Below are positions 35,381 through 44,414 of a stretch of 64,000 bases of DNA, in pieces. Every line of letters starts with the position of its first letter. The first letter of the stretch is position 1. Under the pieces are notes generated by a model. The model was not told the DNA's origin. It searched no databases and saw only the letters and a program-made list of their open reading frames with translations. A program made the position numbers and the translations under genes. The stretch spans positions 248,001 to 312,000 of the forward strand of contig NZ_AP025498.1 of the NCBI RefSeq assembly GCF_024347535.1, written 5' to 3'. The DNA comes from Vibrio kanaloae (lineage in GTDB: Bacteria; Pseudomonadota; Gammaproteobacteria; Enterobacterales; Vibrionaceae).

Positions 35381-37921
35381 ATGATTCGTATAAATACCTG
35401 TGCTGCGAGCATCGCTCTAGCGCTATCTGGTACAGCATTAGCTGCTCCAACAGCACCTAGCATCGACATGTACGGTTCCAACAACCTGCAGTTTTCTAAA
35501 ATTGAACTCGCGATGGAAACCATATCAGGCTACAACCAGATGGTTAAATATCACGACAAAGCGAAGGTCGACGTTAAATTCAACCAATGGAGCGGGACAT
35601 CAGGAAACACTTACAACATCTACTTTGATGGCGTTAAAGTTGCGACAGGCCCAATCACTGGCAGCCAAACCACAGCTTCATTCGAATACGGTCAGGGGGG
35701 CTTATTCGAGATGGAAATAGAAGCGTGTGACGAAACAGGCTGTAGCAAGAGTGCGCCCGCTCAGATCACAATCGCCGATACCGATGGTTCACACTTAGCA
35801 CCACTAGCGATGAATGTAGACCCGAACAACAAGTCATACAACACCGATCCCAACACAGTCGTAGGTACTTACTTTGTAGAGTGGGGAATTTATGGTCGTG
35901 ACTACACGATAGACAATCTGCCCGCAGACAACTTAACTCATATCCTTTATGGCTTCATCCCAATTTGTGGCCCTAACGAATCAGTAAAATCGGTAGGCGG
36001 AAACAGCTACAACGCACTCATGGCAGCTTGTCAGGGTGTTAACGATTACGAAGTGGTGATTCATGACCCTTGGGCAGCTTTCCAAAAAAGTTTCCCTCAA
36101 GCAGGTCACGAATACAGCTCCCCTATCAAGGGTAACTACGCGATGATGATGGCGCTAAAGCAGCGCAATCCAGATTTAAAAATCATTCCATCAATTGGCG
36201 GTTGGACACTGTCTGACCCATTCTTTGATTTCACAACTAAGGCAAACCGTGACACCTTCGTAGCGTCTGTTAAGAAATTCCTTAACACATGGAAATTCTA
36301 CGACGGTGTGGATATCGACTGGGAATTCCCTGGTGGAGGCGGCGCTGCGCCAGACCTTGGTGACCCTGTAAACGATGGCCCAGCTTACATTGCCCTGATG
36401 GCAGAGCTACGCGTGATGTTAGATGAGCTAGAAGCTGAAAACGGTCGTACTTACGAGCTAACTTCTGCGATTGGTGTCGGTCACGATAAGATTGAAGATG
36501 TGGACTACGGCGATGCTATCCAATATATGGATTACATCTTCGCAATGACTTACGACTTCTACGGCGGTTGGAACAACGTGTTAGGCCACCAAACAGCATT
36601 GAACTGCGGTAACTTCATGCGCCCAGGTCAATGTGATGGCTCAGGACTTGATGAAAATGGCGAACCATACACTGGCCCAGCTTATACCGCTGACAACGGC
36701 ATTCAGTTGCTGCTTGAACAAGGTGTTCCAGCCAACAAACTCGTGGTGGGTACAGCAATGTATGGTCGTGGTTGGGAAGGCGTATTACCATCATCACTTT
36801 CCGATCCTAGCGACCCGATGACAGGGGTTGGTAACGGCAAGCTGAAGGGTAGCTCTGCACAAGGTGTGTGGGAAGATGGCGTAATCGACTACAAAGGCAT
36901 TAAGGCGAACATGCTTGGTGCTAACAACCAAGGCATCAACGGCTTCGAATACGGCTACGACGAAATGGCAGAAGCGCCTTACGTTTGGAACCGTACTTCA
37001 GGGCAACTGATCACATTTGATGATGACCGTTCTGTCAAAGCAAAAGGCGCGTACGTTCGTAGCCTTGGCCTTGCGGGTCTATTCTCTTGGGAAATTGATG
37101 CGGATAACGGCGACATCCTAAACGCAATGCATGAAGGTCTTGCCGGCGGTACAACAGATCCTGTAAACCGCAAACCAACGGCAGCCGCTGGTGCAGACCA
37201 ATCGGTTGAAGGCCCAGCTTCTGTTTCTCTAGATGGCAGCGCTTCAAAAGATAGTGACGGTACGATTGCGAGCTACGTTTGGTCACAAGTGAGCGGAACC
37301 GCAGTAACACTAGCTAATGGCAATACAGCAGTTGCAAACTTCGATGTTATTGAAGTTACGCAACAAGAGACGCTAACATTCAGCCTAACCGTAACAGACA
37401 ACGAAGGCGCAACGTCAACAGACACAGTTGTTGTAACGGTAAACCCTAAAGACACAGGCCCAGTCAACACCGCTCCGGTAGCAGTGGTTACAGCTCAGGC
37501 TAAAGCCAATGCGGGTGATGTGGTAGTGGTAGATGCGTCAGCGTCTAGCGATGCAGACCAAGATACATTGGCCTTCACGTGGGATGTACCAGCAGGTATA
37601 AACGCAACAGTACAGGGCGCTTTGGTAAGCTTTGTCGCGGCTGAATACACGCAAGATACGACGCTGAACTTCTCTGTAACGGTCAGCGATGGCACAGAGA
37701 CATCGGTAGCGGCTACTTCAGTAAAAGTTCTTAAGAACACGACAGGCGGCGGTACGTGTACTAACGCTTGGGATTCAAGTGCGGTCTACACTGGCGGCGA
37801 CCAAGTGACTCAAGGCGGTAAGGTTTGGGAAGCAAAATGGTGGACTACAGGTGAAGATCCAACCACAGCAGGCCAATGGGGCGTGTGGAAAGAGATCGGC
37901 CCAGCTAGCTGTGCCAACTAA
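35381..37921 (+). CDS. Secreted modular chitinase, GH18 (ChiA-2 type)
   Basis: An 846-aa protein, the length I recall for V. cholerae ChiA-2. It has a signal peptide ending GTALAAP, an N-terminal chitinase-A beta-sandwich domain (about 25-130), and a GH18 catalytic domain (about 160-585) with the SIGG motif and DGVDIDWE (D308-E315). D311, D313 and catalytic E315 coincide with Serratia ChiA numbering. Next come two PKD/Ig-like domains (about 595-690 and 698-785), then a C-terminal CBM5/12 chitin-binding domain (about 795-846; WDSSAVYTGGDQVTQGGKVW). It degrades chitin outside the cell to oligosaccharides that eventually feed NagB, whose gene is about 14 kb downstream. Confidence 0.96.
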   Translation: MIRINTCAASIALALSGTALAAPTAPSIDMYGSNNLQFSKIELAMETISGYNQMVKYHDKAKVDVKFNQWSGTSGNTYNIYFDGVKVATGPITGSQTTASFEYGQGGLFEMEIEACDETGCSKSAPAQITIADTDGSHLAPLAMNVDPNNKSYNTDPNTVVGTYFVEWGIYGRDYTIDNLPADNLTHILYGFIPICGPNESVKSVGGNSYNALMAACQGVNDYEVVIHDPWAAFQKSFPQAGHEYSSPIKGNYAMMMALKQRNPDLKIIPSIGGWTLSDPFFDFTTKANRDTFVASVKKFLNTWKFYDGVDIDWEFPGGGGAAPDLGDPVNDGPAYIALMAELRVMLDELEAENGRTYELTSAIGVGHDKIEDVDYGDAIQYMDYIFAMTYDFYGGWNNVLGHQTALNCGNFMRPGQCDGSGLDENGEPYTGPAYTADNGIQLLLEQGVPANKLVVGTAMYGRGWEGVLPSSLSDPSDPMTGVGNGKLKGSSAQGVWEDGVIDYKGIKANMLGANNQGINGFEYGYDEMAEAPYVWNRTSGQLITFDDDRSVKAKGAYVRSLGLAGLFSWEIDADNGDILNAMHEGLAGGTTDPVNRKPTAAAGADQSVEGPASVSLDGSASKDSDGTIASYVWSQVSGTAVTLANGNTAVANFDVIEVTQQETLTFSLTVTDNEGATSTDTVVVTVNPKDTGPVNTAPVAVVTAQAKANAGDVVVVDASASSDADQDTLAFTWDVPAGINATVQGALVSFVAAEYTQDTTLNFSVTVSDGTETSVAATSVKVLKNTTGGGTCTNAWDSSAVYTGGDQVTQGGKVWEAKWWTTGEDPTTAGQWGVWKEIGPASCAN

Positions 37922-37962
37922 AAAAATGGAATTTAGTTAAACACAGCTAAACACCTAACAGT

Positions 37963-37995
37963 AAAGGCCAACCAGAGAATGCCTGGTTGGCCTTT
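37963..37995 (+). terminator. Terminator after the chitinase gene
   Basis: A 13-bp stem AAAGGCCAACCAG / CTGGTTGGCCTTT with a 7-nt loop and a T-run. Confidence 0.9.
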
Positions 37996-38045
37996 TTATG
38001 ATTTGTTCTCTTAGTTGGCGCTCCGCTGACTTACGCTCGTTAAGC

Positions 38046-38894
38046 TTAGCCAATCAAGTTATCAAAGCTCTCGAATACTTGTGGGCACTTCATCACTCGA
38101 CCGTGCCCTTGGCCTTGAGTCGCAATCAAGGTAATACAATCCATTTCATTAGCCGCACGCTGAGACACATCAAACTTCGAAAACTTGTCTTTCTCATCAT
38201 GTACAATAATCGTCTGAGATTTACGAAGTGCTAGCTTCCCATAAGGGTCGACAGACTGAAGTGGATAATTAAACTGCTCTTCCACTTCTCCCACGACTGC
38301 CTCAAACAGCTTCATTGAGTAACCAGAACGAGCCACACTCTCAAATAAATTTTCTAGATAATTCAACACAGGTGCAATCAACAACAACGGCTGGTTTTCT
38401 AATTTAACGTGCCTGCACTCCAACGCAGAAGCAGTGCCCATACTGTGACCGACCAAACCTGCTACCTCACCCACCGAATCGAGAATAGTTTCAAGGCCGT
38501 TCACAAATGCAGGAATATGACCATGTACGCCATCGCTGCCACCATGCGCGGGGTGATCGTAAGCTAGAGCCGTGAAACCTTTAGCCGCGATATGCTCCAT
38601 CAGAGGAAAGAACTGACTCGCGGTACCAGACCAACCATGAGTAAGCACCCAAACTGGACCAGTGCCCAAAGAGTAGGTTTTTAAAACGCCATCTCGACCT
38701 TTGATCTCACTTTTGATCAGCCCTTGTGGATCGGCGTTTTTTTGCTCTGTACGCATTGGTGTGAGCAGCAGTTTACGCGCTGTTTTCTTTGCATGGCTCG
38801 GCGCTAGAATATAATGCAGGTTCGTTGTCGCACCAATTAGGCTGCGTTTGAAGCTGAATTTATTCGATGTATTGAAGTAGATTTTGTCACTCAT
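38046..38894 (-). CDS. Alpha/beta hydrolase
   Basis: A 282-aa hydrolase-fold protein. The oxyanion region is THGWSGTASQF, the nucleophile elbow GHSMG, the acid probably Asp in VHDEKDKF, and the base His in GQGHGR near the C-terminus. There is no signal peptide. The substrate is unknown. It is 234 bp downstream of the tetR gene on the same strand, separated by tandem repeats. Confidence 0.87.
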   Translation of the reverse strand: MSDKIYFNTSNKFSFKRSLIGATTNLHYILAPSHAKKTARKLLLTPMRTEQKNADPQGLIKSEIKGRDGVLKTYSLGTGPVWVLTHGWSGTASQFFPLMEHIAAKGFTALAYDHPAHGGSDGVHGHIPAFVNGLETILDSVGEVAGLVGHSMGTASALECRHVKLENQPLLLIAPVLNYLENLFESVARSGYSMKLFEAVVGEVEEQFNYPLQSVDPYGKLALRKSQTIIVHDEKDKFSKFDVSQRAANEMDCITLIATQGQGHGRVMKCPQVFESFDNLIG

Positions 38895-39061
38895 GACCGT
38901 TCCTTATATTGCCATATCATTGGCTTATCGAGCTCGGCCATAAAAACGAACGACCGTGCTATTTGTTGGTGTAAAAAATGGCGCAGAACTTTTTATAACT
39001 GCTTACTGCCACTTCTCTTCAAATTTTCAGGTTTTAGATAAGCAAAGCTCACATGCTTCGC

Positions 39062-39125
39062 GAACTCTATGTTTTGCGAACTAAGTGGTTTGCAAGCTAA
39101 GTGGTTTGCGAACTAAGTGATTTAC
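39062..39125. repeat. Four tandem copies of a 16-bp unit
   Basis: The units are 39062-39077 GAACTCTATGTTTTGC, 39078-39093 GAACTAAGTGGTTTGC, 39094-39109 AAGCTAAGTGGTTTGC and 39110-39125 GAACTAAGTGATTTAC. A more degenerate unit may precede them at 39046. The array ends 3 bp from the tetR stop codon, so it lies in its 3' untranslated region. Confidence 0.85.
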
Positions 39126-39128
39126 GAG

Positions 39129-39722
39129 TTAAACCGCTTCCCAGCTGGCGACTAAACGTTCTACACCACTCCAAAAGTGAGTGTGGCTCGCTTGTTGGCC
39201 CCGTAAGGAGTAAAACAAGTTCGCGCTCAAGTAGAGACCGTATAACTCAAAGGTTGCCTGCTTAGGGTCTAAATCGGCTCTGAACTGTTTACTCTCAACC
39301 GCTTTTGCAATCTGAATCGTCAAGTAATCAATCCACACTGAAATCGTTTTCTGCAGCGCTTTCTGAATCACAGAGGTTTCACTGCCCGCATCTTTCCATG
39401 CATCAATAAACATGCAGCTACCTTGAAACGAATGATTCCAACCCAGCCAATTGTCGAGCAGCTGCTTTAGTTTCGCTTCAATATCACCATCCCCCAACTC
39501 TCGCGCGGGAATGATGACTCTTTCAGTGAATATGGCGTTGGAATACTCGAGTACAGAGAGCTGCAGGTTCTCTTTAGAGTTGAAGTGCGCGAACAATCCA
39601 CTCTTAGACATGCCACACTGCTTGGCTAATTCACCAATCGTTAAACTCTCAAGCCCATTTTCACTCGCAAGTGCGAATGCATGGCTCAAAATATACTCTT
39701 TGGTTATCTTTCCTTTGCTCAT
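39129..39722 (-). CDS. TetR-family transcriptional regulator
   Basis: A 197-aa protein. The N-terminal HTH (residues 8-50; LTIGELAKQCGMSKSGLFAHF) is typical TetR and the C-terminal domain is all-helical (TetR_C family with WLGWNHSFQGSCMFIDAW). It is divergent from the AEC transporter gene, 160 bp apart, so it probably represses that gene and itself. The hydrolase gene downstream may also be under its control. Confidence 0.9.
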   Translation of the reverse strand: MSKGKITKEYILSHAFALASENGLESLTIGELAKQCGMSKSGLFAHFNSKENLQLSVLEYSNAIFTERVIIPARELGDGDIEAKLKQLLDNWLGWNHSFQGSCMFIDAWKDAGSETSVIQKALQKTISVWIDYLTIQIAKAVESKQFRADLDPKQATFELYGLYLSANLFYSLRGQQASHTHFWSGVERLVASWEAV

Positions 39723-39756
39723 TATTCACCAATGATAAATCTGATGGTTTATTTTT

Positions 39757-39770
39757 AGCACGTTCGTACT
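39757..39770. promoter_or_regulatory. Possible TetR operator in the tetR/AEC intergenic region
   Basis: AGCACGTTCGTACT is an imperfect palindrome (10 of 14 positions symmetrical) lying between the two divergent genes. It is weak evidence; no second copy was seen. Confidence 0.3.
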
Positions 39771-39882
39771 TTTTTTCAAGTTTTTTGCTTTACCACTGGG
39801 ATTTAATTTCTCTTATCAAAGAACTGTGGAAAAATGCGACAGTATTCAAAGGAAATTGAAATCGACTAACAAAGGAAAAAGA

Positions 39883-40839
39883 ATGAACACACTTTGGGAA
39901 CAGTTTGCGTTTTCGGCGTCAGTAACAGGCCCTATCTGTTTAATGCTGTTTCTTGGTGTGGTGCTCAAGCGAATTGGCTTAATCAATGACAACTTCATTG
40001 ATGTCGCATCCAAGGTGGTGTTTCAAGTCACTCTACCCGCGATGTTATTTCTCAGCATTGTTCAGTCTCACCACGATTTTGCCGCAAGTGGAAAGCTCGT
40101 TATTTTTGGCTTGTTAGCCAACCTTGCCTTTTTCGTGTTCACCACTGTCAGCACTAAAATTACCTTTAAAAAGCCTCAAGACCAAGGTGTGATAGTACAA
40201 GGTGGCTTTCGAGCCAACACCGCTATTATCGGGCTTGCTTATGTTGCCAATATATACGGCAATGATGGTGTCGCGCTCGCAGCTCTTTATGTCGCCTCCT
40301 TGACGGTTCTCTATAATATTCAGGCTGTTATTGCGCTTACTCCAAAGGGTCAAGAATCAGGTAACAAAGCCATTCAAGTCATCGTTAAAACACTTACCAA
40401 AAACCCGCTTATTATCTCGATCGCCTTAGGTGTATTGTTCTACTTATTATCGATTCCAGTACCAAAAATGGTAACAGATGCAGGGCAGTATTTTGCCAAT
40501 ATGACTTTACCGTTAGCCCTTTTGTGTACGGGAGGTTCGCTTGATATACGCTCCCTAAAAGAAGATAAAGGCCCAGCTTGGTTCTCAACCGGATACAAAC
40601 TGGTTTTGGCTCCGCTAGTGATCACGCTTACTGCCCTGCTCTTCGGTTTTAGAGGATTAGATCTTGGCCTTATTTTCTTGATGAGCGCAGCACCAACCGC
40701 TGCCGCAAGCTATGTTATGGCACGTGCGATGGGCGGAAACTCAACGTTGGCTGCCAATATTATCGCGCTAACCACTGTCGTTTCACTTATCACTTGCACG
40801 CTTGGTATATTCGTATTAACAGCAATGGATTTAATATAG
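39883..40839 (+). CDS. AEC-family transporter (auxin efflux carrier fold)
   Basis: A 318-aa protein with about ten membrane segments, starting at ATG 39883 after AAAGGAAAAAG; the upstream extension to 39826 has no ribosome site. Motifs are LGVVLKRIGLI, QGGFRANTAIIGLA and SAAPTAAASYVMARAMGG. AEC proteins move organic acids such as malate or malonate; the substrate here is unknown. It is divergent from tetR. Confidence 0.88.
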   Translation: MNTLWEQFAFSASVTGPICLMLFLGVVLKRIGLINDNFIDVASKVVFQVTLPAMLFLSIVQSHHDFAASGKLVIFGLLANLAFFVFTTVSTKITFKKPQDQGVIVQGGFRANTAIIGLAYVANIYGNDGVALAALYVASLTVLYNIQAVIALTPKGQESGNKAIQVIVKTLTKNPLIISIALGVLFYLLSIPVPKMVTDAGQYFANMTLPLALLCTGGSLDIRSLKEDKGPAWFSTGYKLVLAPLVITLTALLFGFRGLDLGLIFLMSAAPTAAASYVMARAMGGNSTLAANIIALTTVVSLITCTLGIFVLTAMDLI

Positions 40840-40961
40840 CTGCGACAGGCTTCAAAAAATAAACATAAGCCTTAAATCAAAGGCCTCCACCTTTGATTTA
40901 GGACTAACTGATTCCACATAAAGGCTGTTAGATTTTACGAAATTTTTCTTAGAGATCTGAT

Positions 40962-42002
40962 ATGTCTTCCGTTCAACATACGTCTTCACAACGCATCGCC
41001 AGTATCGAGTTGGGTCGAGTGGTTGCTATCTTGGCGATCATTGGCTTACACGGCCAGATGGCACTGACTTATTGGCAAATAGATGAAGTGCCATGGATTG
41101 GTTATGTGCTCAACCAGGCAGCTCGCTTCGCCGTGCCTCTGTTCTTCCTTATTTCCGGCTATCTTATTCAACCTAAGCTCACCGCATCGCCTTGGACAAC
41201 CTTCATCAACTACTCCAAACCACTACTCAAAGTTTGGTTGATTTGGAGCGTCATTTGCCTAGTCATGCCATTCAATCTCGCTAAGGTTGAAGAGTTAGGT
41301 TACTTAGGCGAACGCCAAGGCTACTGGGACTTTTTAATGAACACTCCACTTAACTCTTTCTTAGAGGGTGGATTGGTGCATTTGTGGTTTATTCCCGCTC
41401 TTGTGTGTGCCGTTTTGATCATCGCCTTAATGGTTGAGATGAAACTCGACAAACTGCTATTGCCAGCGGCTATTCTGCTTTATGTTTATGGTGTGTTGGC
41501 GGGCAGCTATGCGAGTTTAACCGATCTAAGCGCGCCGTTCTTCACGCGTAACGGTCCGTTCTTTAGCACGTTAATGGTGACCTTAGGTTTCCTCATTCGA
41601 CAGCATCAGTGGAAAATATCATCAGCTAAAGCGTTGGGATTATTAGCGTTAGGCATGCTAATTCACTTTGCTGAGGCTGCATGGCTAACCCAATTTGATA
41701 TCACCTTTAATATTCACGATTTCTTATTGGGTACAGTTTTTTGGGGGATGGGTGTGTTTATGTGGCTTCTCGCTAATCCAAACATCGGCGACTACGCATG
41801 GGTTCGTGTTATCTCAAACCGTATGTTGGGTATCTATGTAAGCCATCTACTGATCATTATCTTACTGTTCAATGTTTGTGGAATATTAGGTATCACGGGA
41901 TTAGCCAAAGATAGCATTGTATTCTTCGGTACCTTTATGCTTAGTTTCATGCTTGTCGTTGGTATCGAACAAACACCACTAAAGCGATGGCTATTACGTT
42001 AA
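40962..42002 (+). CDS. Acyltransferase 3 family membrane protein (WecH/YiaH-like)
   Basis: A 346-aa protein with about ten membrane segments. The acyltransferase-3 signatures are IELGRVVAILAIIGLH at the N-terminus and RFAVPLFFLISGYL with the conserved Arg/Phe. Relatives O-acetylate surface sugars such as enterobacterial common antigen. No polysaccharide genes surround it, so the target is unknown. It follows the AEC gene by 122 bp on the same strand. Confidence 0.85.
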   Translation: MSSVQHTSSQRIASIELGRVVAILAIIGLHGQMALTYWQIDEVPWIGYVLNQAARFAVPLFFLISGYLIQPKLTASPWTTFINYSKPLLKVWLIWSVICLVMPFNLAKVEELGYLGERQGYWDFLMNTPLNSFLEGGLVHLWFIPALVCAVLIIALMVEMKLDKLLLPAAILLYVYGVLAGSYASLTDLSAPFFTRNGPFFSTLMVTLGFLIRQHQWKISSAKALGLLALGMLIHFAEAAWLTQFDITFNIHDFLLGTVFWGMGVFMWLLANPNIGDYAWVRVISNRMLGIYVSHLLIIILLFNVCGILGITGLAKDSIVFFGTFMLSFMLVVGIEQTPLKRWLLR

Positions 42003-42169
42003 TGCTTGTTTTCACGTCAATTCAAATGGCAGCTTCAAGGCTGAGGTTAAGCTAAAGCAAATCATTATCTAAGCTAAGATGAAGCAACCAAAAGTCAGTA
42101 TCTAATGTTCGCATTAATGCCACAAAGGTTATAATTTAGTTATAGCCTTTCTTTTTTTCAGGACGAAAA

Positions 42170-42823
42170 ATGAAGCCCCTACACAGACTAACCATTTTTA
42201 TCACCTGTATTTTACTTTTTAGTCCAATAGTATTTGCAACCACCGAATTACCATGGATATTTGTAAAAAGTGAAGATGGCATTATCATTCACAAACGACC
42301 ACATAATGCGGGGTTGGTAGAGATACAAGCACAAATGCAAACGCCCACCACTTATTCTGGTTTTTTGTTGCTATTGGAAGACAGTGAGAACGTACCAAAT
42401 TGGATAGATAACGTGTCGAACAGCCGCGTCTTGATGCAGATCTCTGACGCGGAAAACATCGTCTATACCCAATTCAAAGCGCCATGGCCAGCCCAAGATA
42501 GAGACATGGTGACCTACTCGAAATACAGAGTGGAGGATGGGCAGTTTGTCTTATCTATTAAAGATGCATCGAACTATTTAGCTAAAGAGGCAGGGTATAT
42601 TCGAATGTACGACATCGACGCCTTGTGGACCCTACAGCCTCTCACCAATGGCAATACCTACATCACCTATACCGCTTATGCGAACGCAGGAGGCATCTTA
42701 CCTAACTGGCTAATGAATAAGTTATCGATTAGCAGTGCACTGAGCACGTTTAAAGGGTTGAAAGAGCAGCTACCAAAGTACCAAGGCCAACAACACCCGA
42801 ACCTGCCAAACGAGCCTCGCTAA
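42170..42823 (+). CDS. Secreted START-domain lipid-binding-type protein
   Basis: A 217-aa protein with a signal peptide (hydrophobic core ILLFSPIVFA) followed by a START-type domain (WIFVKSEDGIIIHKRP, NVPNWIDNVSNSRVL, WPAQDRDMVTYSKY). START domains form a hydrophobic pocket for lipids. Bacterial periplasmic members are poorly characterised. It is convergent with the MAPEG/small-peptide pair, with only 10 bp to the end of the 35-aa gene. Confidence 0.86.
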   Translation: MKPLHRLTIFITCILLFSPIVFATTELPWIFVKSEDGIIIHKRPHNAGLVEIQAQMQTPTTYSGFLLLLEDSENVPNWIDNVSNSRVLMQISDAENIVYTQFKAPWPAQDRDMVTYSKYRVEDGQFVLSIKDASNYLAKEAGYIRMYDIDALWTLQPLTNGNTYITYTAYANAGGILPNWLMNKLSISSALSTFKGLKEQLPKYQGQQHPNLPNEPR

Positions 42824-42833
42824 CGATACAGGT

Positions 42834-42941
42834 CTAGTTAACGTCAGTTAGGGCTATATTTTGAGCTAAGATAGGCATCAAGACGTTCAGTATCAAGCCT
42901 GCGAGGACAATCGCCCAAGCAGGAGGAAGGCGCAATGCCAT
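42834..42941 (-). CDS. 35-aa single-span membrane peptide, downstream of the MAPEG gene
   Basis: A short reading frame beginning MALRLPPAWAIV and ending ALTDVN. It has one predicted membrane segment (about residues 9-27). Its ATG (42941) has an AGGGAG ribosome site 5 bp upstream that overlaps the end of the MAPEG gene (stop at 42950-42952), so the two look translationally coupled. It fills the space before the convergent START gene exactly. No homologue is known to me; single-span micropeptides often modulate a neighbouring membrane protein. Expression is unproven. Confidence 0.6.
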   Translation of the reverse strand: MALRLPPAWAIVLAGLILNVLMPILAQNIALTDVN

Positions 42942-42949
42942 AATGCTCC

Positions 42950-43339
42950 CTAGAACATTTTATCAAAAGGTAGGTAAACTAAGTTTAGGACAATCAAAGA
43001 GATCATGCAGATAAGCGTTAGCACCATCCCCACTTTTCGACCTTTCAAGTTCTTCGCCAAAATCCCTTTTGCATGAATCACTCGCCCTAATAAAAACGCG
43101 ACGCCAAGCACATGAATAAACCATACACTGGCACCATTCATCTCTAGGAAGCCCATCAAGATTACCGTAATTGGAATGTAATCCATTGCGTTACTTTGTG
43201 CTGAGCGTACTACCTGCAACGACTCAACACCGCCATCAGCATGAGCGATAAGATTAATACGCCTTTGCTTAATAACTTCGATCGCCAGCCATATCATTAA
43301 TACTGTCAGCAAAGCTGCGTAAAGTGCTGTAATCATCAT
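42950..43339 (-). CDS. MAPEG-family membrane protein (YecN-like)
   Basis: A 129-aa protein with four membrane segments. The family pattern includes RRINLIAHADGG, a loop VVRSAQSNAMDYIPITVILMG, and LGVAFLLGRVIHAKGIL with the conserved Arg and His. Eukaryotic MAPEG enzymes conjugate glutathione or make eicosanoids; bacterial YecN-type roles are unclear. It is followed after 8 bp by the 35-aa membrane peptide gene. Confidence 0.88.
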   Translation of the reverse strand: MMITALYAALLTVLMIWLAIEVIKQRRINLIAHADGGVESLQVVRSAQSNAMDYIPITVILMGFLEMNGASVWFIHVLGVAFLLGRVIHAKGILAKNLKGRKVGMVLTLICMISLIVLNLVYLPFDKMF

Positions 43340-43429
43340 CTATCCCTATAAATTGGAGTTTATTCGGCGTATTTTACCCATAGATTCACTGATGGGGTAA
43401 ACACGTCATGGTATTTATGCCCTAACACC

Positions 43430-43447
43430 TGTGAGAGATCTCTTACA
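43430..43447. promoter_or_regulatory. VarA/GacA upstream activating site for csrB
   Basis: TGTGAG-AGATCT-CTTACA matches the GacA-family consensus TGTAAG-N6-CTTACA at 11 of the 12 defined positions and is nearly a full palindrome. Its centre lies about 170 bp upstream of the proposed csrB start, a usual distance for this activator. Confidence 0.8.
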
Positions 43448-43607
43448 CAGAAGTAAGATATCACAACTAAGCTTCGCAGAAGTTTCCTAAAAAACAACCC
43501 CAACCCCTTGTTTTGTATGAATCAACGCATATTTCTTTCAGTTAACGTATTCATTTACTTCTCCAACTCAATTGCGAACAAAGCCTCCTGAGTGTTTAAT
43601 GTATGTG

Positions 43608-43917
43608 TCGACAGGGAGTTGGCAGGAACAGGAAAAAGCCTAACGGATTAGGTATCTTCAGGATGAAGATTTGATGACTTAGGATGAGTTATCAGCAAGG
43701 AAGTTATGCTCTAGGATAGAGTCACTTATCGGAATGATGAGTTAGCAAGGACACCGCTAGGAAGGCGATGAATTGGATAGGTTAAAGGATTTAACCAGGT
43801 CAAGGAACGATGCAGGGAGCATTGGTTACCTATTGAAAGATAAGTAACGCGCAGTAGCAGGATGGCTACAAAAAGAATAGACCCCGTTTTGTGAAAGCCA
43901 AACGGGGTTTCCTTTTT
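43608..43917 (+). ncRNA. csrB: CsrB-family regulatory RNA (CsrA antagonist)
   Basis: A non-coding stretch of about 310 bp contains 16 GGA motifs, most as AGGA in loops or single-stranded contexts (for example CAGGAACAGGAA, TCAGGATGA, TTAGGATGAG, CAAGGAAG, CTAGGATAG, AAAGGATTT). It ends in a strong terminator. This is the hallmark of CsrB/C/D RNAs that sequester the translation regulator CsrA. A VarA/GacA box lies upstream. The 5' end (near GTCGACAGGG) is estimated, with TTTAAT upstream as a possible -10. Vibrio usually has several such RNAs; which paralogue this is cannot be decided. Confidence 0.88.
43881..43917 (+). terminator. Terminator of csrB
   Basis: A 9-bp stem ACCCCGTTT / AAACGGGGT with a 10-nt loop, followed by TTCCTTTTT. 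Confidence 0.9.
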
Positions 43918-43946
43918 ATTACGTCTAAAAAGATCTAGAAATCACG

Positions 43947-44414
43947 TTACAAAATAATGTTCATCAAGAACATTGCACCAAAAGCATTCAATACCGAAAT
44001 CGCGATCATCACTGGAATGTAACGACCTTCAGTACCAATTGGTCCCATGATACGGCCCATGTACTGCACCTGAGAGCCCATCAAGTAGATAGCAGGCGCC
44101 AAAATAGCGATATGGTTGCCGTTCAAGATACCTTGGTCAAACAGCGTGATAACCACACCAACAGCCCCGCCCATCGACATCCACGCACCAATCAGTACCG
44201 CTGCCGCTTCGCCAGGTAAACCAAATACCGCCATGATAGGCGCAAACACAGTGCCCATCAGATCCAGTGCACCTGTGATTTGTAATGCCTTGATGATGAC
44301 GAATGCCATTAGAACATTCGGTACCGTAGAAGTAGTGGCAATTACCCAGCCTTTCTTAGCGCCTTCAACGAAAATATCAGTCACCATTGGTTTCTTTGCT
44401 TTAACTTCGCTCAT
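43947..44414 (-). CDS. yjiG: YjiG-family membrane protein (nucleoside-recognition / Gate domain)
   Basis: A 155-aa membrane protein (E. coli YjiG is about 153) with GAWMSMGGAVGVVITLFDQG and LAPAIYLMGSQVQYMGRIMG. It resembles the second half of SpmA/SpmB-type Gate proteins. The start codon overlaps the yjiH stop, so the two are coupled and probably form one transporter or channel complex. The substrate is unknown. Confidence 0.85.
   Translation of the reverse strand: MSEVKAKKPMVTDIFVEGAKKGWVIATTSTVPNVLMAFVIIKALQITGALDLMGTVFAPIMAVFGLPGEAAAVLIGAWMSMGGAVGVVITLFDQGILNGNHIAILAPAIYLMGSQVQYMGRIMGPIGTEGRYIPVMIAISVLNAFGAMFLMNIIL

Noticed and set aside
43608..43917. Protein-coding content in the csrB region
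   Set aside because: No sustained frame; the repeated GGA motifs and terminator explain the sequence better.
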